Positions 14,176-26,702 of a stretch of DNA of 64,000 nucleotides are shown here, piece after piece (position 1 is the stretch's first letter; every line of letters starts with the position of its first letter). The position numbers were made by a program, and so were the translations under genes. Location of the stretch: positions 2,263,337-2,327,336 of the forward strand of contig VYZB01000078.1 of NCBI GenBank assembly GCA_013397455.1, given 5' to 3'. The DNA comes from Crotophaga sulcirostris (lineage: Eukaryota; Chordata; Aves; Cuculiformes; Crotophagidae). The notes below the pieces were generated by a model. That model saw only the letters and a list, made by a program, of their open reading frames with translations, was not told where the DNA came from and did no database searches.

Positions 14176-15318
14176 TTCTAGGTATTTACAACTGTGTGAG
14201 AATGTTGAAAGTAAATGAAAGTCTGGTTTTGCACTTTATGAACAGAACAGATGTCAGAAGAGTAGCTTCTCTTCTCGTTCTTTTACATAGGTGCGGGGTA
14301 GGAAAGAGCATCTAAAACAAAGCAAGCCATTACTATGCTTCCTGTTCACCATCACCAAATGGGTCTGCAATAAGGTGAACAAATGTTAAGAACACATTAC
14401 CACAGTGAAGATGATGTTATAGCACTACTCAGAAAGACAATATAGTCCAAGAAAAACACAACAGTAATAGGAAAAGGCCAAATCCATCTGCAAAATTCAG
14501 TACTTGCACACAGCTACACTAAACTGTGCGCCAGGCTGCTTTTTGGCCCCCTCCATGTAAAGGCACAACCAAACCGTTCTCTCTCTGTAGGTGCACAGGC
14601 AGCCCTGGAATTAATTTTGTGTTTGAGATCAATAAATTGCACTTCAGGTGGAAATCTCAAAGCACTGTACAAATGTAAAATAACTTATCCAAAATCTGCC
14701 AGTGAAAATAATAGAGAGGCAGCAAATTTAAATAGTCTACCCACATCACACCAAAATACTCAAATCTTTCTCCACTTAGGGCAGAGGGGCCCTAATGCGG
14801 TTTTGGATAATCTTCAGGCACAAAACTTCCAGAACTTTCATATTTCAACCATATTTTTACTAAGTGTACTCCAAATTTCCCCTATAAAGACGTGGTTGAA
14901 ACATGCCTCTCTCTGCATGAAAACAGATTTAGTTAGTGCCACCTCCTGGTGACAAAACAAACCTCAAAAATCATGCACTAAACTGAAGCTTCTCAAACAA
15001 AGTGAAGCGGAAATACAATAGTTTGGCTTTTTTTCGTTGGTTTGTTTATGATGTCTTGATCTGAGGCATCAAATTTTCCTCTCAGCAAACCTAAAGGAGG
15101 ATATTGAATTCATTACCCAGTTTTAGGATTATATAAGTGCAGATGCATAGGCATCCTTTAATCAGCAACAACACGGAAAAAAAAAAAAACCAAGAAATGC
15201 TACATCCTTGGAAGACTCACTCTCACAGGAAGGTACATCTGTCTTGACTTTATCATTTGGGAATTTTGCTGGGCATGACATTCAAAGGCATACTGAGATC
15301 CCCACCAGAGGCTGCCCA

Positions 15319-15436
15319 TCAGGTCGTGATCTTGGTGTAGCCTCCCCCATCCAGCTTGCCGATGCTTTCTTTGCAGCTAGTTGGGAGACGCTCTTTGGAT
15401 GCTACTGACAATGGCAAGCTCTCATCATGGTGAATA
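15319..15436 (-). CDS. Proposed last coding exon (residues 274-312)
   Basis: The acceptor is CACTAG at 15437-15440, preceded by a moderate pyrimidine stretch with CAATACCTTTATGA. The exon begins with one base that completes the codon split at the end of the 16648 exon (CA plus T, His), then stays open for 38 codons to TGA at 15319-15321. The peptide is hydrophilic, including HHDESLPLSVASKERL, and ends GGGYTKITT. There is no usable GT donor before the stop, so I read it as terminal with the 3' UTR following. The acceptor is weaker than at the other exons. An extension to another exon cannot be excluded. Confidence 0.45.
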
Positions 15437-16647
15437 CTAGTGTCATAAAGGTATTGATAAATACACCCTATCACCTTCAACTGGCTTTACTCAAATATCA
15501 GCTTTACTCAAATCTATCCCTTCACTAGACTGTATTTTGTATAGCTGCAATTCATTTTAAAGCTCATTGTTCAAGTCCACAGAGCAGGGGATAAAGGTAT
15601 AAGGCTGAGTATGAGAGAAGTTAAATTACACTCTTAACACAGAATGGGTAACTGTTGGCAAAATGCCTAATACTCTTGAGGGATTTTACAATTTAAAGTA
15701 GATCATTCTTGGCATTAAGCCTAACACTCTTTGGGGAATTTTTTGAAACTTGCTTGGGGTCTTTGTAACACATAGTCCAACATGTGATTTGGTATCACCA
15801 GCCATTTTTATCTGTTTAAACATTTGGTTCTTAAACAAAATTCTGAATGCTTATGATAAAGATTCTGAAAGTACAAAGTCCATGTAAATCACTGCCATCA
15901 TTTGTGTTCAAGAGTTGCCTAAACATCATTCATGTTTAGGAGCTGAACCACACCTGAAACATGACATACAGGGAAAAAAAATAACCTGAAATAAGCACTC
16001 CAAAGCGTCTTGCAATAGGAATCTGTGCATCATCTTTTACATAAAAATGAAGTAAACTTCTTGTACATTCTACGAGAGGCATACCAGTCAACATAGAGGG
16101 AACCTTCTTAAACCTAACCAGGATTGCTGATCACCCAGCCTCTAAAACTAATTGCATAATTAAACTCAGAGAGTGTCATGTTCTCAGCTGTGCCCTTTTG
16201 GAAAGTCCTAAACCAGACAAAAGAATCCACTGAGATCCATTCCTACTGTCTTCAGAACGGATTTCCCCAAAAACCGCCAGAGCTGCACGTAATGATTTCT
16301 TTGCCTTGCAGGATCCTGTGTCGATTTTCAAGTATATCAAGGCCACTGAAGCATATGCAAAGCGGGAAAATATGTCATGTAGGATAAAACTAAGATCATT
16401 ATCACTTAATCACTTTGCTGTACCTAAACTTCGTCAATAATCAGGCTTTAAAACTGCTGACAATTGATTATAGAAAACAACTGAAAAAGAAAGTCAGTCG
16501 TGAGTCAAGCTTTCTATGTAAGAAACTGCACAGAATACTGATGAACATCTTTTTTCAGACTGTGCCAACTGACACATAAAAACAACACTACTAGAGAGCA
16601 AAATAAGTATGTTAAAAGAGATTTCAAGTGTGTCTCAAGCTGCTTAC

Positions 16648-16807
16648 TGATTAACACTTCTGAATGTAACACTCCTCAACAGACCTGTGCGGTTATTATT
16701 CAAAAGTGAAACAAGGCTCTCTTGGGAACTGGAGACAAATGATCCTGCCTGTCCAAGTTCACAGTTCTCACACAGCTTAGCAGCACTGGAGCTGCTTCTT
16801 CCAGAGC
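16648..16807 (-). CDS. Proposed coding exon with CENC motif (residues 221-274)
   Basis: A TTTTATTTTTTACCCAGAG acceptor precedes the exon, and the donor is A|GTAAGC at 16647-16642. Using the AG at 16809-16808, the exon starts with GC and completes a Gly codon begun by the previous exon. The frame then stays open for all 160 bases, giving a Ser-rich stretch, AAKLCENCELGQ and a QESLVSLLNNNR segment. Using the AG two bases upstream (exon start 16809) shifts the frame and meets a stop after about 36 residues, so the choice of acceptor decides the C-terminus. The two cysteines are a lone CxxC pair, too little to call a zinc site. No family recognised. Confidence 0.55.
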
Positions 16808-18315
16808 CTCTGGGTAAAAAATAAAATCCCAATCCCAATGCCCGTCATCTACTTCCAGGATAAGGAACAGCTTTACTAATCTCCAACTGGAAACATGCTC
16901 ACCTTGCACATGAACATCAGCTAATTCATTTTGCTAAAAAAAAATCACAGTCACATTTGCAAGAAGACAGGAAATAAAACACAATTATTTTTGATGTCAA
17001 GGAATAAATATAACACCATGGGAACCACAGAAATGGAAGACGACAGCTGTCTTTTCAATGGCCTGTAAAGAAGAACAAAAGGGGTCCATGCCTATCTGCA
17101 CATTTCTGAATTTCTTCCTAACAAGTGCTCAGATTTGCTTTTGAAGTGCGATCTGAAGCATTTTTTTGTCCACTTTTACCACTATTACATGTTCTTAGTC
17201 ACATACTAGTTGACTACACTGGTTTTAGTAGAGCAGTCAGAGTAGAACGAAAGGCCAGACTGGTTTCCAAGGCTTGAACTCCCCAGTATCACCTGCCGCC
17301 AGGGAGAATGGGGGATACAAAGAGATGCCTACGGCTCTCATGACCAAGAGCTGCTGACAATCATTAGAAAGTCTTGCCAGACAGACCAGCTCAAAACACA
17401 TCACAATAAGGAAGACTAAATGCAAGGCCGGCAGGTTGTCTCTCCCCTTCCCAAGTCCATGTTGGGTGTTTCCACCAGGTTTTGAGCATATGGGCTGGAG
17501 GTGCAGCAGGTGCATCACTTCCATCAACAGCATCTCAGCACAGAACTTCAGTCACAGCAAAAATTTTCCATCAGCCAAATCCAAGATGCTTTAAGACAAC
17601 AATATTTGGTCTTACAGGACAGGAAAAGCCACTCCTGAAATCTGAGTAATTACCATTAGCATGTTAAATATAGTCACAGCAATTCAGAGCAAGGATCCAG
17701 CTCCACCAGCAGGGCCCCTCCCCCTGTGATGCTTATGAATAATGCTGTAGGAAAAACACAAGGCATGCCATCCCACCAAACCACTCCCACGGCCACCTTC
17801 TGCAACTACCTACACCAGCAGGGATATATTTATCTTTAATGCCTTCACTGAGTACGAGAAACTAGTACAGGTGATGAATAGATTGGTCCTTTCAGAAAAT
17901 ATGTGTTGTTTTCAGAAAGATCTGGGATTTGTATTACTACATGAGACATGAGAACACTCAGGATATGCCTGAACATAGTCCAGTTCACACTCAAGTCCAT
18001 TGTCTGCACAGAGAAGTGAATAAGACAAGCATTAAGAACAGCTACTAAGTTTTCTAGAAAATAAAATACTACTCAGATGTCTATAAAGTGCAGATATGCT
18101 GACGATAAATCCTTGAATACATAACTTCTGCACATCACTACCTTTAGATTACAGTTCTAATCTGAACTATTTGACATTTACACATTTCTTTAAAAATTAG
18201 CTTCTTAACAGAGCACCCAGTAGAAAGCTGGATTTTAAAATTATATTATTTTGCATTACCAAGACTTCTGTCAAAAGATCTGTATTGATGAAAGAAGTTG
18301 AAGAGCAGTGCTACA

Positions 18316-19078
18316 CTTTGGACACAATAACCCCATGCAAAGCTATAGACTAGGGACAGAGTGGCTGGAGAGTAGTCAGGCAGAAAGGGACTTGGGAGTA
18401 CTGGTAGATAGGAAATGCAACATAAGCCAGCAGTGTGCCCAGGTGGCCAAGAAGTCCAATGGCCTGCATCAGGAATAGTGTGGCGAGCAGGACCAGAGGA
18501 GTTATCATCCCCTTATACTCGACACTGGTAAGGCCTCACCTTGAGTACCGTGTGCAGTTCCGGGCCCCTCAGTTTGAGAAACATGTCAAGATATTGGAGT
18601 GTGTCCAGAGGACAGCAATGAAGATGGTGAAGGGGCTGGAGCACAAGCCCTGTGAGGAGTGACTGAGGGAGCTGGGGGTGTTTAGCCTGGAGAAGAGGAG
18701 GCTTATTGAGGGAGACCTTATTGCTCCCTACAACTACCTAAAAGGAGGTTATAGTCAGGCAGGGGTTGGTCTCTTCTCCCAGGTGACCAGTGACAGAACA
18801 AGAGGACATGGACTCAAGCTTTGTCAGGGGAGGTTTAGACTTGATATCAGGAAAAAATTCTTCCCTGAAAGGGTGATTGGCCATTGGAATGTGCTGCCCA
18901 GGGAGGTGATGGAGTCGCCGTCCTGGAGGTGCTTAAGAGGAGCTTGGATGAGGCACTCAATGCCATGGTTTAGATGATGGGTTGGTGTTGGTGTTAGTGT
19001 TAGTGTTGGGTTATAGGTTGGACTCAATGATCTCAAAGGTCCTTTCCAACCTTCTAATACTGTGATGCTGTGAAAATA
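18316..19078 (+). mobile_element. CR1 3' end, young subfamily
   Basis: The end of ORF2 is recognisable ([49 protein letters not shown]), followed by the 3' UTR with GTGTTAGTGTTGGGTTATAGG and GGTCCTTTCCAACCTTCTAATACTGTGATGCTGTG. The element is 5'-truncated like most CR1 insertions. A few stops break the frame. It lies in the long intron of the proposed minus-strand gene, in the opposite direction. Most of it is repeated at 19884-20477 because of the 1398-base duplication. Confidence 0.93.
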
Positions 19079-21281
19079 AGTACCTGCTAAAAGGCATTTT
19101 CCTCCATGCACTGCCACTAGAAAAGGACAAAATATGACAGAGTTGCACAAGCACAAACTACACAAATAGTTTTATAAGGTTTACAGTCTTATTTATATAC
19201 CTGCTATGCTTACACAGCATAGAAAGTCTTAGATTCAAAGTCTTACATTCAAAGTCTTAGAAAATGATCTGGATATGACCAAGTGAATGAGACTAAGATC
19301 TTTGATTGTGAGTACATTCCCAGCAGGCAAAATCTTCAACTCAGTATATGGTCCTGCTAATAACAAGAACTTTAAAGCATGAAGAATTACTAATCCCAAT
19401 CCATAGAAATACAGAATCTGAAGTCTATTACAACTGAAGTCCACAGTGTCTAGTCTAACCAGCACTGTTCATATGTAAGCTTCCCTAATGCCAGTGCTTC
19501 ACCTGAATTCTCTGCTTGCTATCCCACAAAATAGCAGATTACTTTACACACGTGAGATAATGAGGACAAAAAGGAAAGATGGAAATGACAGCAGCTAGGA
19601 ACAAGAGCGGTCAGGCACAACAGATCAAATCCCCAAACCAAGGACATTAAAGTAGGTGACTCTCTCTTCACTACGATGCTGCTCTGCAACATATACTGCA
19701 GGAGGATTAGCTGTTATGTAGGGTTGTTTTAGAGATCTCAGCACAGATTCTCTGGTTTTAGGCACGTAATTTTGAAGACAGCAGGAATTAGGCTCTACCT
19801 ATAGTGAAAGAGAGATAGAAAAGTTCCTCCTAAGCTCATCACGTGAGGAGGTCACCTCTCTTCACTGCAGCAGGAACTTAAANGAGCAGGACCAGAGGAG
19901 TTATCATCCCCTTATACTCGGCACTGGTAAGGCCTCACCTTGAGTACCGTGTGCAGTTCCGGGCCCCTCAGTTTGAGAAACATGTCAAGATATTGGAGTG
20001 TGTCCAGAGGACAGCAATGAAGATGGTGAAGGGGCTGGAGCACAAGCCCTGTGAGGAGTGACTGAGGGAGCTGGGGGTGTTTAGCCTGGAGAAGAGGAGG
20101 CTTATTGAGGGAGACCTTATTGCTCCCTACAACTACCTAAAAGGAGGTTATAGTCAGGCAGGGGTTGGTCTCTTCTCCCAGGTGACCAGTGACAGAACAA
20201 GAGGACATGGACTCAAGCTTTGTCAGGGGAGGTTTAGACTTGATATCAGGAAAAAATTCTTCCCTGAAAGGGTGATTGGCCATTGGAATGTGCTGCCCAG
20301 GGAGGTGATGGAGTCGCCGTCCTGGAGGTGCTTAAGAGGAGCTTGGATGAGGCACTCAATGCCATGGTTTAGATGATGGGTTGGTGTTGGTGTTAGTGTT
20401 AGTGTTGGGTTATAGGTTGGACTCAATGATCTCAAAGGTCCTTTCCAACCTTCTAATACTGTGATGCTGTGAAAATAAGTACCTGCTAAAAGGCATTTTC
20501 CTCCATGCACTGCCACTAGAAAAGGACAAAATATGACAGAGTTGCACAAGCACAAACTACACAAATAGTTTTATAAGGTTTACAGTCTTATTTATATACC
20601 TGCTATGCTTACACAGCATAGAAAGTCTTAGATTCAAAGTCTTACATTCAAAGTCTTAGAAAATGATCTGGATATGACCAAGTGAATGAGACTAAGATCT
20701 TTGATTGTGAGTACATTCCCAGCAGGCAAAATCTTCAACTCAGTATATGGTCCTGCTAATAACAAGAACTTTAAAGCATGAAGAATTACTAATCCCAATC
20801 CATAGAAATACAGAATCTGAAGTCTATTACAACTGAAGTCCACAGTGTCTAGTCTAACCAGCACTGTTCATATGTAAGCTTCCCTAATGCCAGTGCTTCA
20901 CCTGAATTCTCTGCTTGCTATCCCACAAAATAGCAGATTACTTTACACACGTGAGATAATGAGGACAAAAAGGAAAGATGGAAATGACAGCAGCTAGGAA
21001 CAAGAGCGGTCAGGCACAACAGATCAAATCCCCAAACCAAGGACATTAAAGTAGGTGACTCTCTCTTCACTACGATGCTGCTCTGCAACATATACTGCAG
21101 GAGGATTAGCTGTTATGTAGGGTTGTTTTAGAGATCTCAGCACAGATTCTCTGGTTTTAGGCACGTAATTTTGAAGACAGCAGGAATTAGGCTCTACCTA
21201 TAGTGAAAGAGAGATAGAAAAGTTCCTCCTAAGCTCATCACGTGAGGAGGTCACCTCTCTTCACTGCAGCAGGAACTTAAA
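18485..21281. repeat. 1398-base near-identical duplication joined by one N
   Basis: Bases 18485-19882 recur at 19884-21281, offset by 1399. A single N at 19883 sits exactly at the join, and copy 1 ends with the same AGGAACTTAAA as copy 2. The only difference I found is A at 18522 against G at 19921. Copy 2 starts inside the CR1 and lacks that element's first 170 bases. Near-perfect identity together with the lone N points to unmerged overlapping contigs or alleles rather than a real tandem duplication. Confidence 0.9.
19884..20477 (+). mobile_element. Second copy of the CR1 3' end (probable assembly duplicate)
   Basis: Matches 18485-19078 base for base except one position (G at 19921). It begins abruptly after the N at 19883 inside the CR1 coding part, so it is not an independent insertion. 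Confidence 0.9.
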
Positions 21282-22374
21282 AGCTACATGCTGTGAATTA
21301 CACACATCACCACCACCGAAGCAAGCACCAGACCAGTGATCCCAGAGGTGACCCAATGAATACGTACATGCATTACCACTGGTCTGACTCAGCAGAGCAC
21401 TCAAGCATGCAGTTAACTTTCAACTTGTTCTGAAATTACACCAGTTTCCAGTTTCAAGCCTGCAAGCCTTGCTGAAGAGGGAAGGAGTTCCTAAGTTTTC
21501 AAAGGGCAGTAGTGAAGGAAAACAGAAAACTGAGAGAAGTACCACAGTTGGAATAAAAAGGGAAATGTCTGCCTCCTTTTCTGCACTTTCACTCAGATAG
21601 CAACACAAAGTTTTCTTGGTATTTAAATTTTCATGCCTATGTACATTCTGTTTCAAAAGTATGATACCAAAACTCCTCCAAAAGGGTATCCCCATCTCCA
21701 ACACAATCAGAGTGAAGAAATATTGAAAACTTAAAAGTTCTGTTTTGATTTCAAAGACTCAAGGGCAGACAGTCAAGTACTGATAGGTATATCTCTGATG
21801 CACAAGCACTTTCTCACAGTGGACCAGCCTCCAGATTTTGTGAGGGCTATGCATCATTATTTCCTACAGCATAAACAGAGGTTCCAAAAAAGGATTACAA
21901 ACCTATGGTAGAGAAATGCTCCAAAGACTTTCACACCTTGTCCAGCCTAAGAACTCTGAAAAGCATGACTACATTGCTGCTTTCATCAGTAAGGAGCTGT
22001 TAGTCACCAGTGGAAAGCTGTGCTCATGCATCCCATAAGGAGTATTTCTGACAACACTCACAAAAATCTAGTACCACAGAACATAAAATGATTATCTGGA
22101 TTTGTTGAGTCAAGAGCTTAGGTTAGCAAAACAAACTACACTATCTATAAAGCATCTTAGAATCACTCAGGAATCCTAAGTAAATGCTGTGTTATTCCCA
22201 ATGCCCCTGCGAATAATCAAATGATTACTTTTGTGAAAAAGAGCAAAACATTTTGTTTCAGTAAAAGAGTGGCAAAGAAGAGATGGGATACCATCTACCA
22301 AAACGGGTACCTTCAGGCATCTGACATTGGAGAAGAAATGCTATTAATAATAGCAATAGAAAAAGGAGTCTTAC

Positions 22375-22854
22375 CTTCACCTGTGCATGGGGAGAAAGTG
22401 TTTCCAAATTCTTGCTGTTTTGGCTTTAAAGACTGTGGGGCTGGCAGTCCTGGGAGCTGTGGGACTCGCAATAAAGGCTTCCCATTTGTAACCACTCGTT
22501 TTCTGGGACTCAGAGCATGAAGGTGAAAAGTACTGTCAACAATGCTGCTCTGAGCAGCTACCCCTTCTCCAAGGGGCACCTTTAATTGTAGGCTGGCAGA
22601 CAGGTTTCCAGTAGCTGGGCTTGGGGTGCTGCTATTTGAAGATGGGCAGGGCATTCCTGCATGAACTCTGATAGGTGGCATCTGCTGTCCACTGATCATC
22701 CCAGGTCCATGAGGAAAGCCTGTTGTCCAATGGCTCATACTGCATGACCTCTCATTCATTTTTAAGAAGTTAAAGTAATCAGTGTGTTTTAACAGACCCA
22801 CAGCTATGACTGATATCAATCCAAAGTTAGTAAGTAATCCACTGCATATTAACC
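22375..22854 (-). CDS. Proposed large coding exon (residues 61-221), Pro/Ser-rich
   Basis: This is the longest open stretch in the window that is neither low-complexity, N-filled nor CR1. The acceptor is TATTTTTTTTAAACAG, and the donor is GAAG|GTAAGACT at 22374-22369, close to consensus. It starts with two bases completing a codon from the 38-base exon and ends in phase 1. The first 21 full codons are strongly hydrophobic (residues 62-82), then KHTDYFNFLK, then a Pro/Ser/Gly-rich disordered part with GQQMPPIRVHAG, a basic SPRKRVV block and LLRVPQLPGLPAPQ. Met93 and Met100 are alternative starts if the upstream exons are wrong. Composition is GC-richer than the flanking introns. No family recognised; it could be a nuclear or membrane-anchored protein, which I cannot decide. 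Confidence 0.65.
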
Positions 22855-24077
22855 CTGTTTAAAAAAAATACATAAATAGAAATAATTCATATTGTAGTAA
22901 ATAACACATTAAAGAGGACTGCACGTCACTTTGTGATATTACTGTTAAAAGAAACAAAGTACAAGAACTATAAGGTCTGTCAGGGAGACAGAACAAAGCC
23001 TAGCCATGACTTAGAGCTCTACCATGAAGAAAACCTGCCTCTTCAAAAGCTGAAGTTTGCAGTAAGGTCAGCTGCCTTCACATTAGCTAAACCAGCCATG
23101 AAATTAAATGAATTCTGACCAAGTGCAAGAAAGTAGCCAAGAGTGAACAAAACTCTGATAGGGAGTTCTCATTAGGGTAAACACATCTATCACCCCTTTT
23201 TCTGCCATCTCTTCAGTCTATTAATTAAAATGGTGCTGAAAAGCACACACAGTAGACCAGAACTATGCAGATATAGACAAAACTGGAAAGAGAAATCAGT
23301 TCACATTTTAAAGGATGTGCATACAACAAAAGAAGAGGGAACAGCAAAACCACAGAAATGCCTCTATGGTCCTTCAAACTCTGTGAGACTTCACAGAGAA
23401 AAGTATGTCAAGAAAGCACAGCACAGAGTTATTCATAAACATAATTGCAATCACTTCAAAAGTGGATGCTTACTGTAGGCCTACAGACATGCCATAATTA
23501 AAATGTAACAATAGAGTAGCAATTTTTCAAGGATATCTTTCAAATTATAGCAATAATTTTGGGACTCTGACTTTTCATCACTTATGTTTCCTGCAGTTTA
23601 AATCTTAGAAGACAAGACTGGTAACAGGGTTGAGAAATCACCTCAGCCACAGCGTACCACAAGGCAGAATCAACTAGATGTACACATTTCCACACATGAA
23701 AAAGATTCGTAGGCAAAAGCTGCACTTGTCAGTGTAAGTCAGTGGGCTAAAATATCACATAGGTCAGGTAATTTCAGCCCTAACTCAGCTGAACAGTAGA
23801 TGACTGGCTTTTGTCACTAGGTTCAGATGTTTAACATTAAGCACATTTATGTAGTTTCTTCAGTCATTAGACTCAGTGTCTAATTAACTTGTTCAGACAA
23901 ACAAATTCAGTTGGCAGAAATAAAACCAAAGAACGGCTTCAATTATGGTTTTCACTGAATTAAGTATTATGATCTTCCTGCAGCAAAACACTGAACTGCA
24001 GCTTTTACCTTCAGCACATAACATTTTCAACACTGAAGCCAATAAGATTAAATGTTCATACTTAACCCTTTGCTTAC

Positions 24078-24115
24078 TATGATTCTGCAGTGTCTCAATT
24101 TTCTCCATCTGTGAA
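24078..24115 (-). CDS. Proposed 38-base coding exon (residues 48-61)
   Basis: A very strong acceptor (TTTGTTTTGGTTTTTTTGACAG) and a GTAAGC donor at 24077-24072 bound 38 bases. The exon reads one base, then SQMEKIETLQNH, then one base. Entry phase 2 and exit phase 1 fit the exons on both sides. The peptide is helical and charged, continuing the helix-rich start of the protein. Confidence 0.5.
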
Positions 24116-24614
24116 CTGTCAAAAAAACCAAAACAAAGTATCCTCATCTATTTTGCAAAACTGCACTCATAGCACACTTCCAGATTAGAGTAAAAGCTGC
24201 CTAAGTGTCTGTATAGTCACACATACATATATATTCACATACAATCTCCAGTTAAAACTCACTAATAATGAAAGGCCTAAGCATATCATCTTCAAAGGCA
24301 AGGGCAAAAATGCTCCTGAAATTAATGAAAGAGATGCCCTAACCACACTTAAATGGTCATAAAAGGGTTATTCTACATACTATTTTTTATGGTTACATTT
24401 TTATATTATGGAAATAAAAAATGTAAAGCACACCAATCAAAAGCAATATTATTTACTATCACGCCTGGCTCAAGCATAAATTACTCTCTGCAATCCAACC
24501 AAGGGCAGGGAGAGCTGACTGTTCTTAAATTCTCAAGAGTTTGTTTCAAAAGTAGAATGTAACTTTTCCTAACACAGGTGACCAGATCCATAAAAAGCGA
24601 TATTAACAAGAGGA

Positions 24615-24945
24615 TCTCATAGCTGTTTACTGCCTTCTCACAAGGGAAGGAGGAGAAACAGGGGCTGAGCTCTCCTCTCTTGTGACCTAAGAGGCAATGG
24701 CAGGAAGATGTGCCACAGGAGGTTCAGATTGGATATTTGGAAGAGGTTCTTCACCCAGTGGGTGGTGGAGCACTGGAACAGCTCCCTAGGGGAGCAGCCA
24801 TGGCACCCAGTCTGCCAGTATTCAAGAAGCATCTACACAATGCCCTCAGTCACATGCTGGGAGTGTCCTGTGTAGGGACAGGAGCTGGACTTGATGATCC
24901 TTTTGGGTCCCTTCCAACTCGGGTAATTCTATGATTCTATGAAAG
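24615..24945 (+). mobile_element. CR1 3' end fragment with ATTCTATG tail
   Basis: The sequence AGGAGGTTCAGATTGGATAT, the GAGCACTGGAACAGCTCCC block, GGACTTGATGATCC and GGGTCCCTTCCAACTCGG lead into ATTCTATGATTCTATG, the standard CR1 3' end. It differs from the CACAGTAT group and is an older subfamily. It lies in the proposed intron between the 25008 and 24078 exons. Confidence 0.92.
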
Positions 24946-25007
24946 GTAGTTGGTAAGGTTATGCACCATGTCATTATAAACTGCCTACAAATAAAAATCA
25001 TTCTTAC

Positions 25008-25119
25008 CTGTAATTCTTGTCTGCAATGTAAACTGCATTAGAAAACACATTAGCTTTACTCAAAAAATGTTCAATCAACAGAAGCATATTTCTACATAGC
25101 TTAGACAGACCTATCAGCC
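25008..25119 (-). CDS. Proposed coding exon (residues 11-48)
   Basis: The donor is a perfect CAG|GTAAGA at 25007-25002. The frame is open backwards for nearly 50 codons and reads LIGLSKLCRNMLLLIEHF, then a segment ending VYIADKNY, with exit phase 2 matching the 38-base exon. Two acceptors are possible: TTTTGTAG at 25123-25120 (start 25119, phase 1), which joins the ATG-bearing exon at 28136, or ACCAAAG ending at 25145 (start 25144, phase 0), preceded by CTCCTAAC branch-like sequence, which adds eight codons ending in DLDFVG. I chose 25119 because it gives a continuous frame from a start codon. Confidence 0.5.
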
Positions 25120-26702
25120 CTACAAAATCCAGGTCAACATGTAACTTTGGTTGTTAGGAGGTTAGAGTCATTTGCTGTTCTCCAGTAACAGTCTATCTTA
25201 TAATGAGCGTTCTATGCAATGATTGTCTCAACTTTATCATTGGCTATTGCTGTTTGGTTTTTTTTTAACACTTGAAGAAAGACCATTGGGCCTGTAATTT
25301 CTTTCCTTACGCTAGTAAAATGTATTTTGAATCAAATGACCTGAAAGTTCAAATAAAACGACCTTTTTTACTGAAAGCAGAAACAAGTTAAGTAATTACT
25401 TTTTTTCCCTCTAGTCTCTGTCATGGTTCTATCGTGAAAATGTTTAACATTACATTAACATGCAAAGCAAGTCTTTCTTTTTTAAAATATTAAAGCACCT
25501 TGAAGAGCATAAGTTTTCCCAGTTTTTTATTATTATTTTGTGGTATTTTCAATATGATGTACTTATTCAGGAGTCACTCTTCATTAGTTAGATCTGTTTA
25601 GCATCAACTTCCATCAGTATGTCAGGACCTTTTTATGTGAAAGTCAGAGGGGCCAAACTGATTAAAACTGAAACAACGTATTACCTAGAGGTGCATTAAA
25701 CAATATATAAACAACTAAATGCCAACTGGACATGAACTACACTCTAAATGCCTAGTTGACTTTTCCATCAGATTCATAAATACTAAAAAGACATGCTAAA
25801 TTTCTAACCAAAGTGATCTTGAAAATGGTAGGATTACAGCACCTAATACAACAGCTTATTTAGAAATGAGCTTAGAAATCCTGAATAGGGTTGAAGCTTA
25901 ATGTACTAAGTTAAAACACACAAAAAATGCAGAAAAGAATACTATCCTGAGACTGAATGTCTGTGCTGACACATTCTTTTGTTCTACCAAAGGAACAAAA
26001 GCATTTGCCACCTCTTAATGAAATATTTCTGTCCATCAGTGAGATGTTGTAGTGACCTTTTCATGCTCCCACAGAAGTTAAAGGAAACAAAATTATGTAC
26101 ACTGCTTCCAAAACCTCTTTTTTTTTAAAGCTGACATTACTCAAAGGCCTATGACTCTGTATCTATCAATAACAGCATGACAACGGAATTACTCAAAAAC
26201 CATACAATGATTCATAAATTCGCTTTCAGAAAGCCACGTAGTAAAACTTAAATTGAAGCTGATGCCCTGGAAAATCCGAATACTAATCCTTCAGAAATCA
26301 AAACAAAAGAAGAATTCACTAATCTGTGCCTGCAGCACAGTATGCCATACAGTCTACTTTTACAGTGCAGCTTCGAAAAGTAATCAGAGTTGGCTTACTG
26401 CTTCAGCCACTGAAGTAAGAGGTAAGATACATTTCAACTTCAATAAAGTCTGAATTACTCCACTACAGAGATCAGTTTAAGGGATTGCAATAAATTCAGC
26501 CTAGGAGACACTTTCACAAAAGAAATTATCAGATATTGGCACTTCGTGCACAAGGTAGAAAGGAAAGCACTATCCCAAACCAAAGACGATAACTGAAAAA
26601 AAATGCACTGAACAGTCCCTCCTTCCTGCTCTTTCACTGGGGACACCTCACTTCTGCAACAGCTACCCTACACTGCAAAAATCAAACATGAACCGTAACA
26701 TC

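Noticed and set aside
18485..21281. Genuine recent segmental duplication
   Set aside because: Near-perfect identity with a single N exactly at the join fits an assembly artefact better; kept as a check, not as biology.
22221..22520. Plus-strand 99-codon frame
   Set aside because: It lies antisense to the proposed 480-base exon and has no splice sites of its own.
25323..25352. Minus-strand 30-base segment between TTTGAACTTTCAG and AGC|GTAAGG
   Set aside because: Its only open frame leaves in phase 2, which does not match either start of the 25008 exon.
26652..26672. Minus-strand 21-base micro-exon between GTTTGATTTTTGCAG and GAA|GTGAGG
   Set aside because: Phase 0 to 0 would fit only with the 25144 start and an unknown upstream exon; too short to support alone.
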